The notes: generated by a model not told the origin, from the letters alone. DNA of 57,893 nucleotides from an uncultured Bacilli bacterium (GCA_934085585.1 CAKOHI010000009.1:1-57893), one strand, 5' to 3'. Positions 8,613 to 18,448 are shown, counted from the stretch's first letter. Numbers and translations are program-made.

Positions 8613-10193
8613 ATGATTTTTAAAGATATAATAATTATTTTATTAAGTGTGTTATGTATAATATTTTATTTAATAAATAAAAATACAAAAATAAAATATA
8701 TAATATTTCTTCCATTTATATTAGTAATTATTCATAATAAAACAAGTAATGAAAATTTGCTATTTAATTTAGTTATAATAGGTAGTTTATTTGTACTTTT
8801 ACTTCCCTTTATAAATAATAAAAAACTAAAATATTGTTTGCTAACAATAATATTACTATTATATATGTCGTATCCAATATCCACTATAAAATATAATAAT
8901 TATTCATCGTTAAGTTATTTAGAAGCTTTTCAAAAGTTACACAAGACTTTAAAAGAAAACTATGTTTTAAATGATTACAAAAAAATAGATTATGACAAGC
9001 TTTATAATAAGTATTATAAATTGTTTAAAGATGTTAATAACAATGAAAAAGAATACTATTTAGCGTTAGAAAAATATTTAAATGAATTTTATGATGCACA
9101 CATAAATATTAAAAGTATTACAAATAATGAAAATCTAAATAAAGTAAGAAAAGAGTATTATAGTAACTATTATGGTTTTTCAATTATGAAGTTAGATGAA
9201 GATATTTATGTAGCAACAAATGTAAACCCAAGTACATTAGCATATAAAAATGGAATCAGAAATGGTACAATTATAACTAAATGGAACAAGATAAATATTA
9301 AAGATGCTATAAAAAATAAACAATATTTATATTTAAATTCAAAAAACTTATCAGATAACGAGGTTAAATACTATTATTTAGGTTTTTATTTATCTGCAAT
9401 CAAAGAAGATAAAATCTATGTAACATATTTAGATGAAAATAAAAAAGAAATAGAAATACAATTAAATTCCATTGAAAAAGGGGATGATTATGTAAGTATA
9501 GTAATTGATAAATTTACTAAAAATAATCAAAATGAAGAGAATTATTTGTATAAAAAAATAAAAAGTACGGGATATTTGAAAATAACGCATGAAAAAGATT
9601 CAAAAAGGTATGTAAAAAAGAAATTAAATAATATAATAAATAAAATACAAGAAGATAATGTAAAAAAATTAATTATAGATTTAAGAAATAATGATGGAGG
9701 AAGTGACTTTATAGGTAGTATAATAATGAGTTTTTTTACTGATAAAAATTTTCTATATCTTAAAGAATGTATAAAAACAAATAACGAATATAAGATAAAA
9801 GATAATATTTATGTAAATGGTAATAATAAAATTGATATACCTATTATCGTTTTAATTAATGGACAAACTATTAGTGCCGGAGAAGCTTTAGCATATAATT
9901 TAAAGAAATTAGAAAATGTAAAAGTAGCAGGATTAACTGGATCAAATGGAAGTGCATCAACAATAGGAAAAAGAATAATTATGCCTCACAATATACTTAT
10001 ATCAATACCAACAATTTTACTTTTAAATGAAAAAGATGAAGTTATAATAGATAGCAATGATTATAGATACGGAGGTATAAAACCTGATATAAAAATTCCC
10101 ATAGATAACAAAACAATTAATAATATATTTGATGATAATATCGATTATGAATTAGAATATGTTTTAAATTATTTTAATGAAAATAAATTTTAA
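8613..10193 (+). CDS. Membrane-anchored S41 family (C-terminal-processing-like) protease
   Basis: About 526 residues from the ATG at 8613. The N-terminus has several hydrophobic helices (roughly residues 1-85), unusual for S41 enzymes, which normally have one signal anchor. An extracytoplasmic PDZ-like segment follows (PSTLAYKNGIRNGTIITKWN). The S41 catalytic domain has LIIDLRNNDGGSD and INGQTISAGEALAYNL, with the nucleophile at about S421. The later GSNGSASTIGKRIIMP and YGGIKPDI match the family's final motifs. Likely a serine protease acting on surface or stress-damaged proteins. No good RBS precedes the start, so the first codon is uncertain. Confidence 0.8.
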   Translation: MIFKDIIIILLSVLCIIFYLINKNTKIKYIIFLPFILVIIHNKTSNENLLFNLVIIGSLFVLLLPFINNKKLKYCLLTIILLLYMSYPISTIKYNNYSSLSYLEAFQKLHKTLKENYVLNDYKKIDYDKLYNKYYKLFKDVNNNEKEYYLALEKYLNEFYDAHINIKSITNNENLNKVRKEYYSNYYGFSIMKLDEDIYVATNVNPSTLAYKNGIRNGTIITKWNKINIKDAIKNKQYLYLNSKNLSDNEVKYYYLGFYLSAIKEDKIYVTYLDENKKEIEIQLNSIEKGDDYVSIVIDKFTKNNQNEENYLYKKIKSTGYLKITHEKDSKRYVKKKLNNIINKIQEDNVKKLIIDLRNNDGGSDFIGSIIMSFFTDKNFLYLKECIKTNNEYKIKDNIYVNGNNKIDIPIIVLINGQTISAGEALAYNLKKLENVKVAGLTGSNGSASTIGKRIIMPHNILISIPTILLLNEKDEVIIDSNDYRYGGIKPDIKIPIDNKTINNIFDDNIDYELEYVLNYFNENKF

Positions 10194-10235
10194 AAATTAA
10201 AAAAATAGTGTATAATTATTTTAAGGAGGATACTT

Positions 10236-10460
10236 ATGAACAATAACATTAATTATATTTTATTAGCACTATTAATATTTGTAATAAGTTTATTAATTTA
10301 TTTTCTAATCAAATGGGCAGTGCGTGAAGGAATAAAAGAAGCATACCATGATATAACTGGAAAAAACACATATGAAGATAAGAAAAATAAAGAGTTAGCA
10401 AATGAAATTAAAGAAGGTATTACTAAAATAAAAAATAAAAAATCAAGCAAAAAGAAGTAA
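10236..10460 (+). CDS. Small single-pass membrane protein
   Basis: 74 residues. A helix (about 6-26) is followed by a lysine-rich cytoplasmic tail ending KNKKSSKKK. A good AAGGAGG ribosome-binding site precedes the ATG. There is no family signature; the segment GIKEAYHDITGKNTYED is the only specific-looking part. Function unknown. Confidence 0.6.
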   Translation: MNNNINYILLALLIFVISLLIYFLIKWAVREGIKEAYHDITGKNTYEDKKNKELANEIKEGITKIKNKKSSKKK

Positions 10461-10482
10461 TATCTTTTTTGTTTACAGAAAT

Positions 10483-10511
10483 TTGACAAAATTGCAAAAG
10501 TGTGATAAAAT
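10483..10511 (+). promoter_or_regulatory. Promoter of the 1289-residue protein gene
   Basis: TTGACA (10483), 17-base spacer, TAAAAT (10506); nearly identical to the promoter at 6854. An AAGGGGG ribosome-binding site follows. Confidence 0.75.
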
Positions 10512-10536
10512 ATAGCCAATATTAAGGGGGATAAAT

Positions 10537-13500
10537 ATGTTTGTTACAAGGGGGAATATACTATCTTTATTAAGTAGCACTAAAATTAGCTATAAAGAAA
10601 AAGAAAGTATTATTAAAAAAAATGACAAATTATTAAAAAAAGTATTACAAAATGCAAATCCAAACTTACTAGTTGAGTATCTTTTTGATGGAAAAATACC
10701 TAAAAGTGTCAAAAAAATTATTAAAACTGTAATTGAAGATAAATCTAATAATTATGAGTTTAACAAAGAATTAAAACATTTATTCCAACAACATCATGGA
10801 TATAAAGAAAGTGATTTATTTAAATCTCATTTTCCTGATGTATTAAAAAGTTACATTGTAAAATATTTATATAATGATGATATTTTAGAAGTATTAAATT
10901 CTAACAAAAAGGATCAAAAATTAAAAGAATTAATTATATTATATGGAGTAAATGATAATTTACTCGCAGAGTTTTTATCTTTGTCATCTGATAAAGAATT
11001 AATTAAATATTGTTTAGAAAATAAATTTAAAGCTTCAAATAATATTGCTTATGTACTATATAATGAAAAAATAAGTATTGAATTAAAAGAACTTATTATA
11101 AAAAGATTTATTAATGAAGATAATATTTTTGAGGTATTAAAAAAACCATCTACTGAAGAAATAAAAAATAAAATTATAGAATTAAAAAAAGAAGAATTGT
11201 TTCAAAAAATAATTAATATTACAGAAGTAGAGTTAAAAGATTTAATAACAAGTAGTGATCTTTTACCTGAAATAATATATGATATTTTATTAAAAGAAAA
11301 GAAATCTATGATAATTAATTTAATTAATAAAATGAGTTTTAATGAGTTTAAAAAAACACTTATAAATATTAAAAATATTAAAATATCAAGCATGATTATT
11401 AAGAATTTTTCTTTAAAAACAAAAATGGTATTATCAAACACTAGCGATATAAATGTTTTATCATGGATCTATAATGATTCAATACCTTATGAAATAAAAG
11501 AATTTATTATGGACAAAAAAGAGTCAGATCTAAAGTTAGCGATAAAAGGTAGATCCATAGCAAATTTAAAAATATGTTATTTAAGAAATTCTAAAAATAT
11601 ACCAATGAAAATTCAAACATTAATTTTAGAACTAAAAAAAGATGAGTTATTACTAGATTTAAAAAAGAAGCCATCATCCATTATTATACCTGATATTCTA
11701 TATGGTAACTATTGTGATTTATATAAAATATTTTTAATTGAAAATGGAGAATTTGAATTAAAAGAATTATTAGAAAGAAGTAATGAAGAATTAACTGCAT
11801 TGATTTTTACAGCTAAAAAAGAATATATTAAAAATATAATTATAAATATGTCTTTAAAAGAACTAATAACCCTTGAAGTATTTCCAACATTATTATCTAA
11901 AGAACTAGCAGTTTTTCAAAACAAGAAATTAATTTTAAAGAAAATAAATAATGAAAAAAAAGAAGATTTATATATATACCTTAAATCTTATGAAACACAT
12001 AGAGAAATTAAAAAACTTATTCTAAAAAGCCTGGATATAAATGAAAACGACCTAGATAATTGTGTAGAATTAATAAATTATACCGATGTAGAACTCGTAG
12101 TAAAAAACTATAATAAAATAAAATCGTTTATAAATAAATCTGGAATAAATTTTGATGCTTTTGTTCAATATGGATCAGGTAGTGAAAATTATAAAGATTG
12201 GTTTAAAAAAGTTATAGAAATAATGGAATTTAATAAAGAAGAAGATTTTTTTGCATCCGTTAAATACTTAATGAATGAATTATTTCATGAAGATCAAAAT
12301 AAAGAAAACATGGTATATAGTATAATTAATTACTTAACTATAATAGATGCTTTTAAAGATTGTTATTATCTTATAATGAATTTAGTTCATGATAATGTTT
12401 TACTAGATAAGGAAAATAGTGATAACTTAAAAAGATTGTTTGCATCATCTTATAATAAAAAGAATGAAGTAAGAAGTCTTGATGATATAAAAACAATCAG
12501 AATAAAAATATTAGAACAATATAAAGATCCAATTTTAAAAACAAGTTCAATTGAAGAACTAAAAACTATTTTTATGGATGTTATTTGTCAAAAAACTAGT
12601 AAAACCCTTAACTATATTGGTGGTACTAAAACATTATTAACCTTAAAAGAAGTTAATAAGAGTAATAAAAAAATTACTGAATTTACTGATGAATTATTAA
12701 AATTTTCTAAAGTAATAGATGCAATTAATAATACCAATAATATTGAAACATTACGAAATTTATTAAAATATTTTATAATAGATCATCCTGAAAATTTGCT
12801 TATAATTGAATCATCATTTATAAACTTTCAAAAAAATATTCAAAAACTATTCGAGTTAGATGCAAAATTAAATTTAACAAAACTAGATAGTGAAGTTGCT
12901 AAAAGTTTAATAAATAGTGAATTATCTCAAAAATATGGCGGAGTTGTATATGATTTTTCTAGTGTTAACTATTGTTTATATGCCCACATATTAAGTCGAA
13001 GTGAAAATGTTGAAGATTTAATTAATGGAGAAGCTAATAGTAAAAGAAACTTTTTATCAGTAAGTCCGATAAGTTATCTAGGACAAAAATATTATTTTGA
13101 TAAAACATCACCAACATTTGCTATAGATAATATTCTTACGGGTAGTTTTATTCACAGTTCGTTAATAAATATGGGAACAAACTATAATATAAAAAATAAT
13201 TCTGTAGAGGTAAAAGAGTTAAATCGTACTGAAAGAGGAATATTAGAAACAAGTGCAGTTACAATGACCAATTCTGAAGTTTTACTATATCGTGAAGGTA
13301 TAAAAGTAAGTGGTATTATTTTGCCCGGTGGAAGAATTCCATCTGAAGAAGAATTACTTTATCATGAAAAATATAATTTGCCATTTATAATAACTCAAAA
13401 TCCAATGGAAACGATTAACAATGTTAAAAAGATTTTTGACTTAAATGAAGTTGAATTTTCTTATACACGTATACCAAAAGAACTTGATGATATTTTAAAT

Positions 13501-14406
13501 ACTTTAACTACAAGAATAAATATAAATAAAAAATCTAATATATATACAGGTAGAGAAATTGCAATAATTACAGATGCTCACTCATTATATGAACCGACTT
13601 TAGCAGTTTTAGAAGAAATAAGAAAAAATGGCATAACAGAAATTTATTCGCTTGGAGATAACGTTGGGGTAGGTCCAAATCCTCACGAAATATTAGGCTT
13701 ACTTGAAGATTACAATGTTAAATCTATCGCTGGAAATAGTGAATATTATAATACTTTGGGTATTGAACCATTTATATATTTTGATGATGAAAAACGAGAA
13801 AATCAAGAATGGACTTATAATAAATTAAGTGCATCTGATATAAAAACTCTAAAACTATATAAGCCATCAATTGATTTAAGCATTGGAAATCAAAATGTTG
13901 CATTATGTCATTTTGCAAACGATATTCGTTGGGATTACCTAGGCAATAACTCCACCTGGGCATATCAAAGAAATTTTAAAGTTGGCTCATCAAGTAAACA
14001 ATTTTTATACACAAATAGTAAGGAAGCAAATAGAAAAATTAAAGATATTGTATCACATGCCAATTTAGCCGATCCAAAGGTAAAGGGCTATATTGATGCT
14101 TTAAATAATCCTTTATTTGGTGGTAAAAAAGTAACGGATTATGATGCAGTAATTCAAGGACATGTCCATTTTGCTTTAGATGATAAACTATTTACTACAA
14201 AAATTGCATCACTAAGAGCAGTAGGAATGGGACATGCTAAAAATGACTTTGGTGATGCTTGCTATTATGTTTTAAAAGAAAAATGTGATGGAACATTTGA
14301 TATTGAAAAAAGACTCATAGACTTTAACAAAAATATAATGTTAGCAAATATCGTATCAAGTGATATACCACATAAAGAAAAAATATTAAAGTTTGTTAAA
14401 TTTTAA
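10537..14406 (+). CDS. Giant repeat protein with C-terminal metallophosphoesterase domain
   Basis: 1289 residues. The first ~550 are helical HEAT-like units of about 40 residues (recurring IP-x-E-I-K-E-L-I patterns), a likely protein-binding scaffold. A middle region (about 790-950) contains NYCLYAHILSRSE, RNFLSVSPISYLG and NSEVLLYREG, unassigned; the spacing of H, S-x-S and E loosely recalls ADP-ribosyltransferase folds. The C-terminus (from about 1005) is a calcineurin-like phosphoesterase of the YfcE type: DAH (1013-1015), SLGDNVGVGPNP, GNSE (near 1066), CHFAND and GHVH (near 1208). GNSE replaces the usual GNHD, so one metal ligand may be altered. No signal peptide. Strong promoter and RBS. 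Role unknown. Confidence 0.65.
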   Translation: MFVTRGNILSLLSSTKISYKEKESIIKKNDKLLKKVLQNANPNLLVEYLFDGKIPKSVKKIIKTVIEDKSNNYEFNKELKHLFQQHHGYKESDLFKSHFPDVLKSYIVKYLYNDDILEVLNSNKKDQKLKELIILYGVNDNLLAEFLSLSSDKELIKYCLENKFKASNNIAYVLYNEKISIELKELIIKRFINEDNIFEVLKKPSTEEIKNKIIELKKEELFQKIINITEVELKDLITSSDLLPEIIYDILLKEKKSMIINLINKMSFNEFKKTLINIKNIKISSMIIKNFSLKTKMVLSNTSDINVLSWIYNDSIPYEIKEFIMDKKESDLKLAIKGRSIANLKICYLRNSKNIPMKIQTLILELKKDELLLDLKKKPSSIIIPDILYGNYCDLYKIFLIENGEFELKELLERSNEELTALIFTAKKEYIKNIIINMSLKELITLEVFPTLLSKELAVFQNKKLILKKINNEKKEDLYIYLKSYETHREIKKLILKSLDINENDLDNCVELINYTDVELVVKNYNKIKSFINKSGINFDAFVQYGSGSENYKDWFKKVIEIMEFNKEEDFFASVKYLMNELFHEDQNKENMVYSIINYLTIIDAFKDCYYLIMNLVHDNVLLDKENSDNLKRLFASSYNKKNEVRSLDDIKTIRIKILEQYKDPILKTSSIEELKTIFMDVICQKTSKTLNYIGGTKTLLTLKEVNKSNKKITEFTDELLKFSKVIDAINNTNNIETLRNLLKYFIIDHPENLLIIESSFINFQKNIQKLFELDAKLNLTKLDSEVAKSLINSELSQKYGGVVYDFSSVNYCLYAHILSRSENVEDLINGEANSKRNFLSVSPISYLGQKYYFDKTSPTFAIDNILTGSFIHSSLINMGTNYNIKNNSVEVKELNRTERGILETSAVTMTNSEVLLYREGIKVSGIILPGGRIPSEEELLYHEKYNLPFIITQNPMETINNVKKIFDLNEVEFSYTRIPKELDDILNTLTTRININKKSNIYTGREIAIITDAHSLYEPTLAVLEEIRKNGITEIYSLGDNVGVGPNPHEILGLLEDYNVKSIAGNSEYYNTLGIEPFIYFDDEKRENQEWTYNKLSASDIKTLKLYKPSIDLSIGNQNVALCHFANDIRWDYLGNNSTWAYQRNFKVGSSSKQFLYTNSKEANRKIKDIVSHANLADPKVKGYIDALNNPLFGGKKVTDYDAVIQGHVHFALDDKLFTTKIASLRAVGMGHAKNDFGDACYYVLKEKCDGTFDIEKRLIDFNKNIMLANIVSSDIPHKEKILKFVKF

Positions 14407-14421
14407 ATTATGTAGTATAAT
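14393..14421 (+). promoter_or_regulatory. Promoter of the cysteine-rich mini-gene
   Basis: TTGTTA (14393), 17-base spacer, TATAAT (14416). The -35 lies inside the end of the preceding gene, so the mini-gene has its own transcript. Confidence 0.65.
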
Positions 14422-14444
14422 GTAAATAGAAACGAGGTGTAATA

Positions 14445-14603
14445 ATGGAAAATAAAGATAAATTAGAAACTTGCAATTGTGGTTGTGAATGCGAAGAATG
14501 CAATTGTGATGAATCTTGCGAATGTGGATGTGATTGCGAAGATTGCAACTGTGGTGAAAACTGCGATTGTGAAGAATGCAGCTGTGAAAACTGTGAATGT
14601 TAG
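14445..14603 (+). CDS. 52-residue ultra-cysteine-rich protein
   Basis: ATG at 14445 with GAGGTG nine bases upstream, TAG at 14601. Eighteen of 52 residues are cysteine (35%), arranged as C-x-C and C-x-x-C steps (for example CNCGCECEECNC and CECGCDCEDC). The remainder is mainly Glu, Asp, Asn and Gly. There is no signal peptide and few basic residues. The composition and CxC spacing fit a metallothionein-like metal binder; a modified-peptide precursor is the alternative, but no maturation enzyme lies beside it. It has its own promoter and terminator, so it is probably expressed on its own. A near-repetitive codon pattern (TGT/TGC with GAA/AAC) suggests growth by duplication of a short unit. Confidence 0.75.
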   Translation: MENKDKLETCNCGCECEECNCDESCECGCDCEDCNCGENCDCEECSCENCEC

Positions 14604-14612
14604 TTAAATATT

Positions 14613-14640
14613 AAAGAAATCTGAAAAAGGTTTCTTTTTT
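14613..14640 (+). terminator. Intrinsic terminator of the mini-gene
   Basis: AAAGAAA paired with TTTCTTT, followed by a T run. Confidence 0.6.
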
Positions 14641-14727
14641 ATGTGATTAAAAATTTAATAACACATGTTAACTTGTTTTTTTATCATCCCTATTATATAA
14701 TAATGTCAATTAGGAACGAGGTTATGT

Positions 14728-15456
14728 ATGAAGTGGTTATTAAATCCATGGTTATGGATAATTATAGCATTATATGTTATATTATATGTTAATTATAAAA
14801 AGTGGGTTGGTAAAGCTGGTGAATTTTGGGTAAAAAGAGAACTAAAAAAATTGCCAAATGATTATTTTATAATTAATGATGTAATGGTTAAAACAAGTGA
14901 TAATAAAACTCATCAAATAGATCATATTATTGTTTCAAAATATGGTATTTTTGTTATTGAAACAAAGCAATATAATGGTTATATTAAAGGTAATGATTAT
15001 GATAAAAGATGGTTAATAAAAAATGGTAACAAAAATTTTTATGTAAATAATCCATTACATCAAAATTATGGTCATGTTAAATCATTAAATGAAGCATTAA
15101 ATGTACAAGCAGAAAAGTTTATATCACTAGTATGTATTCCAAGTAGAGCTAAAGTATCTGTTAAATCAAAAAATGTAACTAGAATATATGACTTGCTTGA
15201 GAAAATACTTTCTTATCAAGAAGTAATTGTTGAAAACTCAATTGAATTATATGAAATTATAAACAATCTAAATATAAAAGATAAAAACGAAAGAAAAAAT
15301 CATGTAAGGAATGCCAAATTAATTAAAAATAATAAAGATGAAGAGTTTAAAGATAGATGCCCAAGGTGTGGTGGAGAACTTATAAAAAGAAATGGAAAAT
15401 ATGGAGAATTTATGGGATGCTCTAATTTTCCAAAGTGTAGGTTTGTTAAGAAATAA
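14728..15456 (+). CDS. NERD-domain protein with topoisomerase-type zinc finger
   Basis: 242 residues. An N-terminal membrane helix (about 5-22) precedes a NERD (nuclease-related) domain with GKAGEFWVKRELKKL, QIDHIIVSKYGIFVIETK and the QHW-like PLHQNYGHV. At the C-terminus is a four-cysteine zinc finger of the topoisomerase I type (CPRCGGELIKR to GCSNFPKC). NERD domains are related to the PD-(D/E)xK nucleases; the D-x-n-E-x-K core is visible here (D in QIDHI, ETK). Probably a membrane-bound nucleic-acid-acting protein. TATAAT and GGAACGAGG precede the ATG. It sits beside the restriction system but appears to be a separate unit. Confidence 0.88.
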   Translation: MKWLLNPWLWIIIALYVILYVNYKKWVGKAGEFWVKRELKKLPNDYFIINDVMVKTSDNKTHQIDHIIVSKYGIFVIETKQYNGYIKGNDYDKRWLIKNGNKNFYVNNPLHQNYGHVKSLNEALNVQAEKFISLVCIPSRAKVSVKSKNVTRIYDLLEKILSYQEVIVENSIELYEIINNLNIKDKNERKNHVRNAKLIKNNKDEEFKDRCPRCGGELIKRNGKYGEFMGCSNFPKCRFVKK

Positions 15457-15853
15457 AATAAGATTAGAATAAATTTTGTTAAATAGTTTTCAAATATTGA
15501 TGAAGTGTTTATGAATGAAAAATGGATAAAGATTAAAATAGTAAAGCAGATAGGTGATTTTGGAATAACTGCCCATAGAGTTCTATCACTCACCACACGC
15601 AACATTACTATTGATTATTTATGTTGTAAATAGAACGATTAATTTTGAAGATAATAGCATAATTAAGGAAAGAATAAAAAAGAATATTTAATTGAAAAAT
15701 AAATTGAGATATTAATTGATTTTCACTTCTTTATATGATAACATATAAAACATGAGATATATACACTTTTTATTATAAATGTCATAATAAGTAATCTTAT
15801 ATTTATTGGATATATACGGTTAAAAAATGTATCAGCAAAAGAAGGTGGTAAAA
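15457..15853. other. Intergenic stretch with an unplaced reading-frame remnant
   Basis: No convincing gene. The plus strand has an open frame at about 15496-15633, including a possible ATG at 15511, that gives WIKIKIVKQIGDFGITAHRV, but it has no ribosome-binding site and no recognisable family. It may be debris from insertion of the restriction operon. The last 30 bases contain the GGTGG ribosome-binding site of the following methyltransferase. Confidence 0.4.
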
Positions 15854-16684
15854 ATGATAAAAGGAAAACCATTTGTTAAATGGGCGGGTGGAAAAAGACA
15901 AATTATAGCTAAGTTAAAATCATTTATTCCGGTCGACTACAACACATATTATGAGCCATTTGTTGGAGGAGGTGCATTACTGTTTGAACTTTCTCCAGAA
16001 AGAGCAGTTATAAACGATTACAACCATGAGTTAATTAACGTGTATAAAGTCTTATGCGATGAAGAAAAGTTCAAACAAATGTGTAAAGTACTAAATGCAC
16101 ATGAGACTAATCATAATGAAGAATATTATTATGAAATAAGAAATAAAGATAGAAATAAAAAATCATTTAATCGTTTAGCAGATTACACAAAAGCAGCAAG
16201 AACAATATATTTAAACAAAGCATGTTTTAATGGTTTATATAGAGTAAATAGTAAAAATGAATTTAATGTTCCGTTTGGAAAAAAGACAAAGGTAAACACA
16301 TATGAAGGATCTAATTTAATAACAGTAAGTAACTACTTAACTATGAATAATGTAACAATTTTAAGTGTAGATTTTGAAGAATCAGTAAAAGACGCTAAAA
16401 AAGGAGACTTTATTTATTTTGACCCACCGTATGATTCTGATACCAGTAGTTTTACAAATTATACCGAAAATGGATTTGGAAAAGAGGAGCAAAAAAGACT
16501 TGCAAGAGTATACAAAGAACTATGTGAGAGAGGGTGTTATGTAATGTTATCAAATCACAATACAAAATTAATAAATGAATTATATGAAGATTTTAATATA
16601 CATGTTATTGAAGCAAAGAGAAATATAAATGCTAATGGGAAAAAAAGAGGAAAGGTAGAAGAAGTTATAATTACTAATTATTAG
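15854..16684 (+). CDS. dpnM: DpnM-type DNA adenine methyltransferase (GATC)
   Basis: 276 residues from the ATG at 15854, chosen because AAGGTGG lies just upstream; the earlier ATG at 15827 has no RBS. It is a class D12 N6-adenine methylase: FVKWAGGKRQII (AdoMet site, residues ~6-17), YYEPFVGGGALLF, and the catalytic FDPPYD (about 193-198). It should methylate adenine in GATC, protecting the host from the nuclease two genes on. It is first in a three-gene operon ordered as in the pneumococcal DpnII system (M1, M2, R). The specificity is inferred from that family and gene order. Confidence 0.88.
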   Translation: MIKGKPFVKWAGGKRQIIAKLKSFIPVDYNTYYEPFVGGGALLFELSPERAVINDYNHELINVYKVLCDEEKFKQMCKVLNAHETNHNEEYYYEIRNKDRNKKSFNRLADYTKAARTIYLNKACFNGLYRVNSKNEFNVPFGKKTKVNTYEGSNLITVSNYLTMNNVTILSVDFEESVKDAKKGDFIYFDPPYDSDTSSFTNYTENGFGKEEQKRLARVYKELCERGCYVMLSNHNTKLINELYEDFNIHVIEAKRNINANGKKRGKVEEVIITNY

Positions 16685-16706
16685 TTAGATGAAAAAAGGA
16701 ATATCG

Positions 16707-17474
16707 ATGAATATTAAATATTACTATGATTCAGACAATTTTAAATTAATACTTGGAGATGCGTTTAAAGTTCTTAAAAAGATAGAAAAAAATTCAATAG
16801 ATATGATTTTTGCAGACCCACCATATTTTTTATCTGGTAATGGAATAACTTGTAGAAGCGGAAAAATGTCAAGTGTTAAAAAGGGCGATTGGGATAAGAA
16901 GATAGATATAAAAGAAAAACACAATTTCAATAGAAAATGGATTAGATTATGTTATAAAATTTTAAAAGGCAATGGAACTATATGGATAAGTGGCACAATG
17001 CATAATGTTTATTCTATAGGCATGGCGTTAGAACAAGAAGGTTTTAAAATTATTAATAACATTACTTGGAAAAAATTAAATCCACCACCAAATATAAGTT
17101 GTCGTGCATTTGTTCATTCAACAGAAACAATTTTATGGGCAAAAAAAGATATTAAAAAAGCAAAACATAAATTTAATTATTCTTTGATGAGAGAGTTAAA
17201 TAATAATAAACAAATGAAAGATGTTTGGGAGTCGTCATTAACTAAACCTAGTGAGAAAAAACAAGGAAAACATCCAACTCAAAAACCTATTGCCATATTA
17301 GAAAGAATAATATTAGCATCTACAGATGAAGGAGATTTAATTTTAGATCCATTTAATGGAAGTGGAACAACAGGAATTGTAGCGAATAAATTAAATAGAA
17401 AATACATAGGAATAGAACAAGAAAAAGAATATCTTGATTTAACTATTAGAAGAAAGGAAGAAAATGATGAATAG
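16707..17474 (+). CDS. dpnA: DpnA-type adenine methyltransferase (second GATC methylase)
   Basis: 255 residues from the ATG at 16707, placed by AAAGGA seven bases upstream rather than the ATG at 16689. The beta-class methyltransferase order is seen: FADPPYFLSG near residue 40 (catalytic DPPY), ISGTMHN, and the AdoMet motif LDPFNGSGTTGIVANKL near 215. In DpnII systems the DpnA enzyme methylates GATC also on single-stranded DNA, which protects incoming DNA during transformation. It lies 22 bases after dpnM and overlaps the nuclease gene by 11 bases. Confidence 0.85.
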   Translation: MNIKYYYDSDNFKLILGDAFKVLKKIEKNSIDMIFADPPYFLSGNGITCRSGKMSSVKKGDWDKKIDIKEKHNFNRKWIRLCYKILKGNGTIWISGTMHNVYSIGMALEQEGFKIINNITWKKLNPPPNISCRAFVHSTETILWAKKDIKKAKHKFNYSLMRELNNNKQMKDVWESSLTKPSEKKQGKHPTQKPIAILERIILASTDEGDLILDPFNGSGTTGIVANKLNRKYIGIEQEKEYLDLTIRRKEENDE

Positions 17475-18321
17475 AAATTTTAATGATTGGTTAAGTAAAT
17501 TTAAAGCAAGTATTTCAAATTATAGTTATTATGTTGATTTTAATAAAATATATGGAAATGTAGACAAAATAAAAATTGAACTTAATATTTTGAATTCCTT
17601 AATTGGCAGTCAAAATATAGAAGAAGAATTTAGAAATATTATTTTTAAATATCCAGAAACATTGGAATGTATTCCAGTTTTATTGGCAGTTAGATCAAAT
17701 GAAATTTTTGTTAAAGATGAATTTGATGAATATTTATTCAAATTTAATAAAATGGTTTATTCAATTGATGATTATGTAAAATTCATGAAAGAAACTGGGT
17801 TATTTGATTTATTAGAAAATCATTTGATAAATAATTTATATGATTATGTTTTAGGTGTTGAAGTAGGATTAGATTCAAATGGAAGAAAAAACCGTGGTGG
17901 ACATTTGATGGAAAATTTAGTAGAAAGCTATATCATAAAAGCTGGATATGAAAAGAATGTTGATTATTTTAAAGAAATGTATTTAAGTGACATTGAAAAA
18001 AGATGGGGATTAGATTTATCTGCGATGTCTGGTGATAATACTTCTACAAAAAGATTTGATTTTGTTATTAAAACTGATAATCAGGTATATGTTATAGAAA
18101 CTAATTTTTATGCTTCAGGTGGATCTAAATTAAATGAAACAGCAAGAAGTTATAAAATGTTAGCAGAAGAATCAAAAAAAGTGGATGGTGTAACTTTTAT
18201 ATGGTTTACTGATGGACAAGGTTGGATTAGTGCAAGAAAGAATTTAGAAGAAACATTTAATGTATTGGATACAATGTATTCAATAAATGATTTAGAAGCA
18301 GGAATTTTAAATAGACTATGA
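17464..18321 (+). CDS. dpnB: DpnII-type restriction endonuclease
   Basis: 285 residues, about the size of DpnII and MboI. The catalytic half has GGHLMENLVESYI, KRFDFVIKTDNQVYVIETNF and GSKLNETARSYK, in which the D and the ExN of a PD-(D/E)xK core can be read; these are the strongest conserved blocks of the DpnII/MboI family. It should cleave unmethylated GATC. RBS AAGGAAG; start overlapping the end of dpnA. No frameshift or missing key residue is seen, so the system looks intact. Confidence 0.88.
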   Translation: MMNRNFNDWLSKFKASISNYSYYVDFNKIYGNVDKIKIELNILNSLIGSQNIEEEFRNIIFKYPETLECIPVLLAVRSNEIFVKDEFDEYLFKFNKMVYSIDDYVKFMKETGLFDLLENHLINNLYDYVLGVEVGLDSNGRKNRGGHLMENLVESYIIKAGYEKNVDYFKEMYLSDIEKRWGLDLSAMSGDNTSTKRFDFVIKTDNQVYVIETNFYASGGSKLNETARSYKMLAEESKKVDGVTFIWFTDGQGWISARKNLEETFNVLDTMYSINDLEAGILNRL

Positions 18322-18448
18322 AAATTCAATGAAGTTATTGTTAAATTTAATTGGTAATTTAAGTATGATTTATAGGTATAAAAATTTATTATATATTGAA
18401 AATGTTATAAATTTATAAAAATGCCTGGTGTTTTTTTGATTAATATTG

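Noticed and set aside
15511..15633. 41-codon gene before the restriction operon
   Set aside because: No ribosome-binding site, promoter or recognisable family; kept only as a possible remnant.
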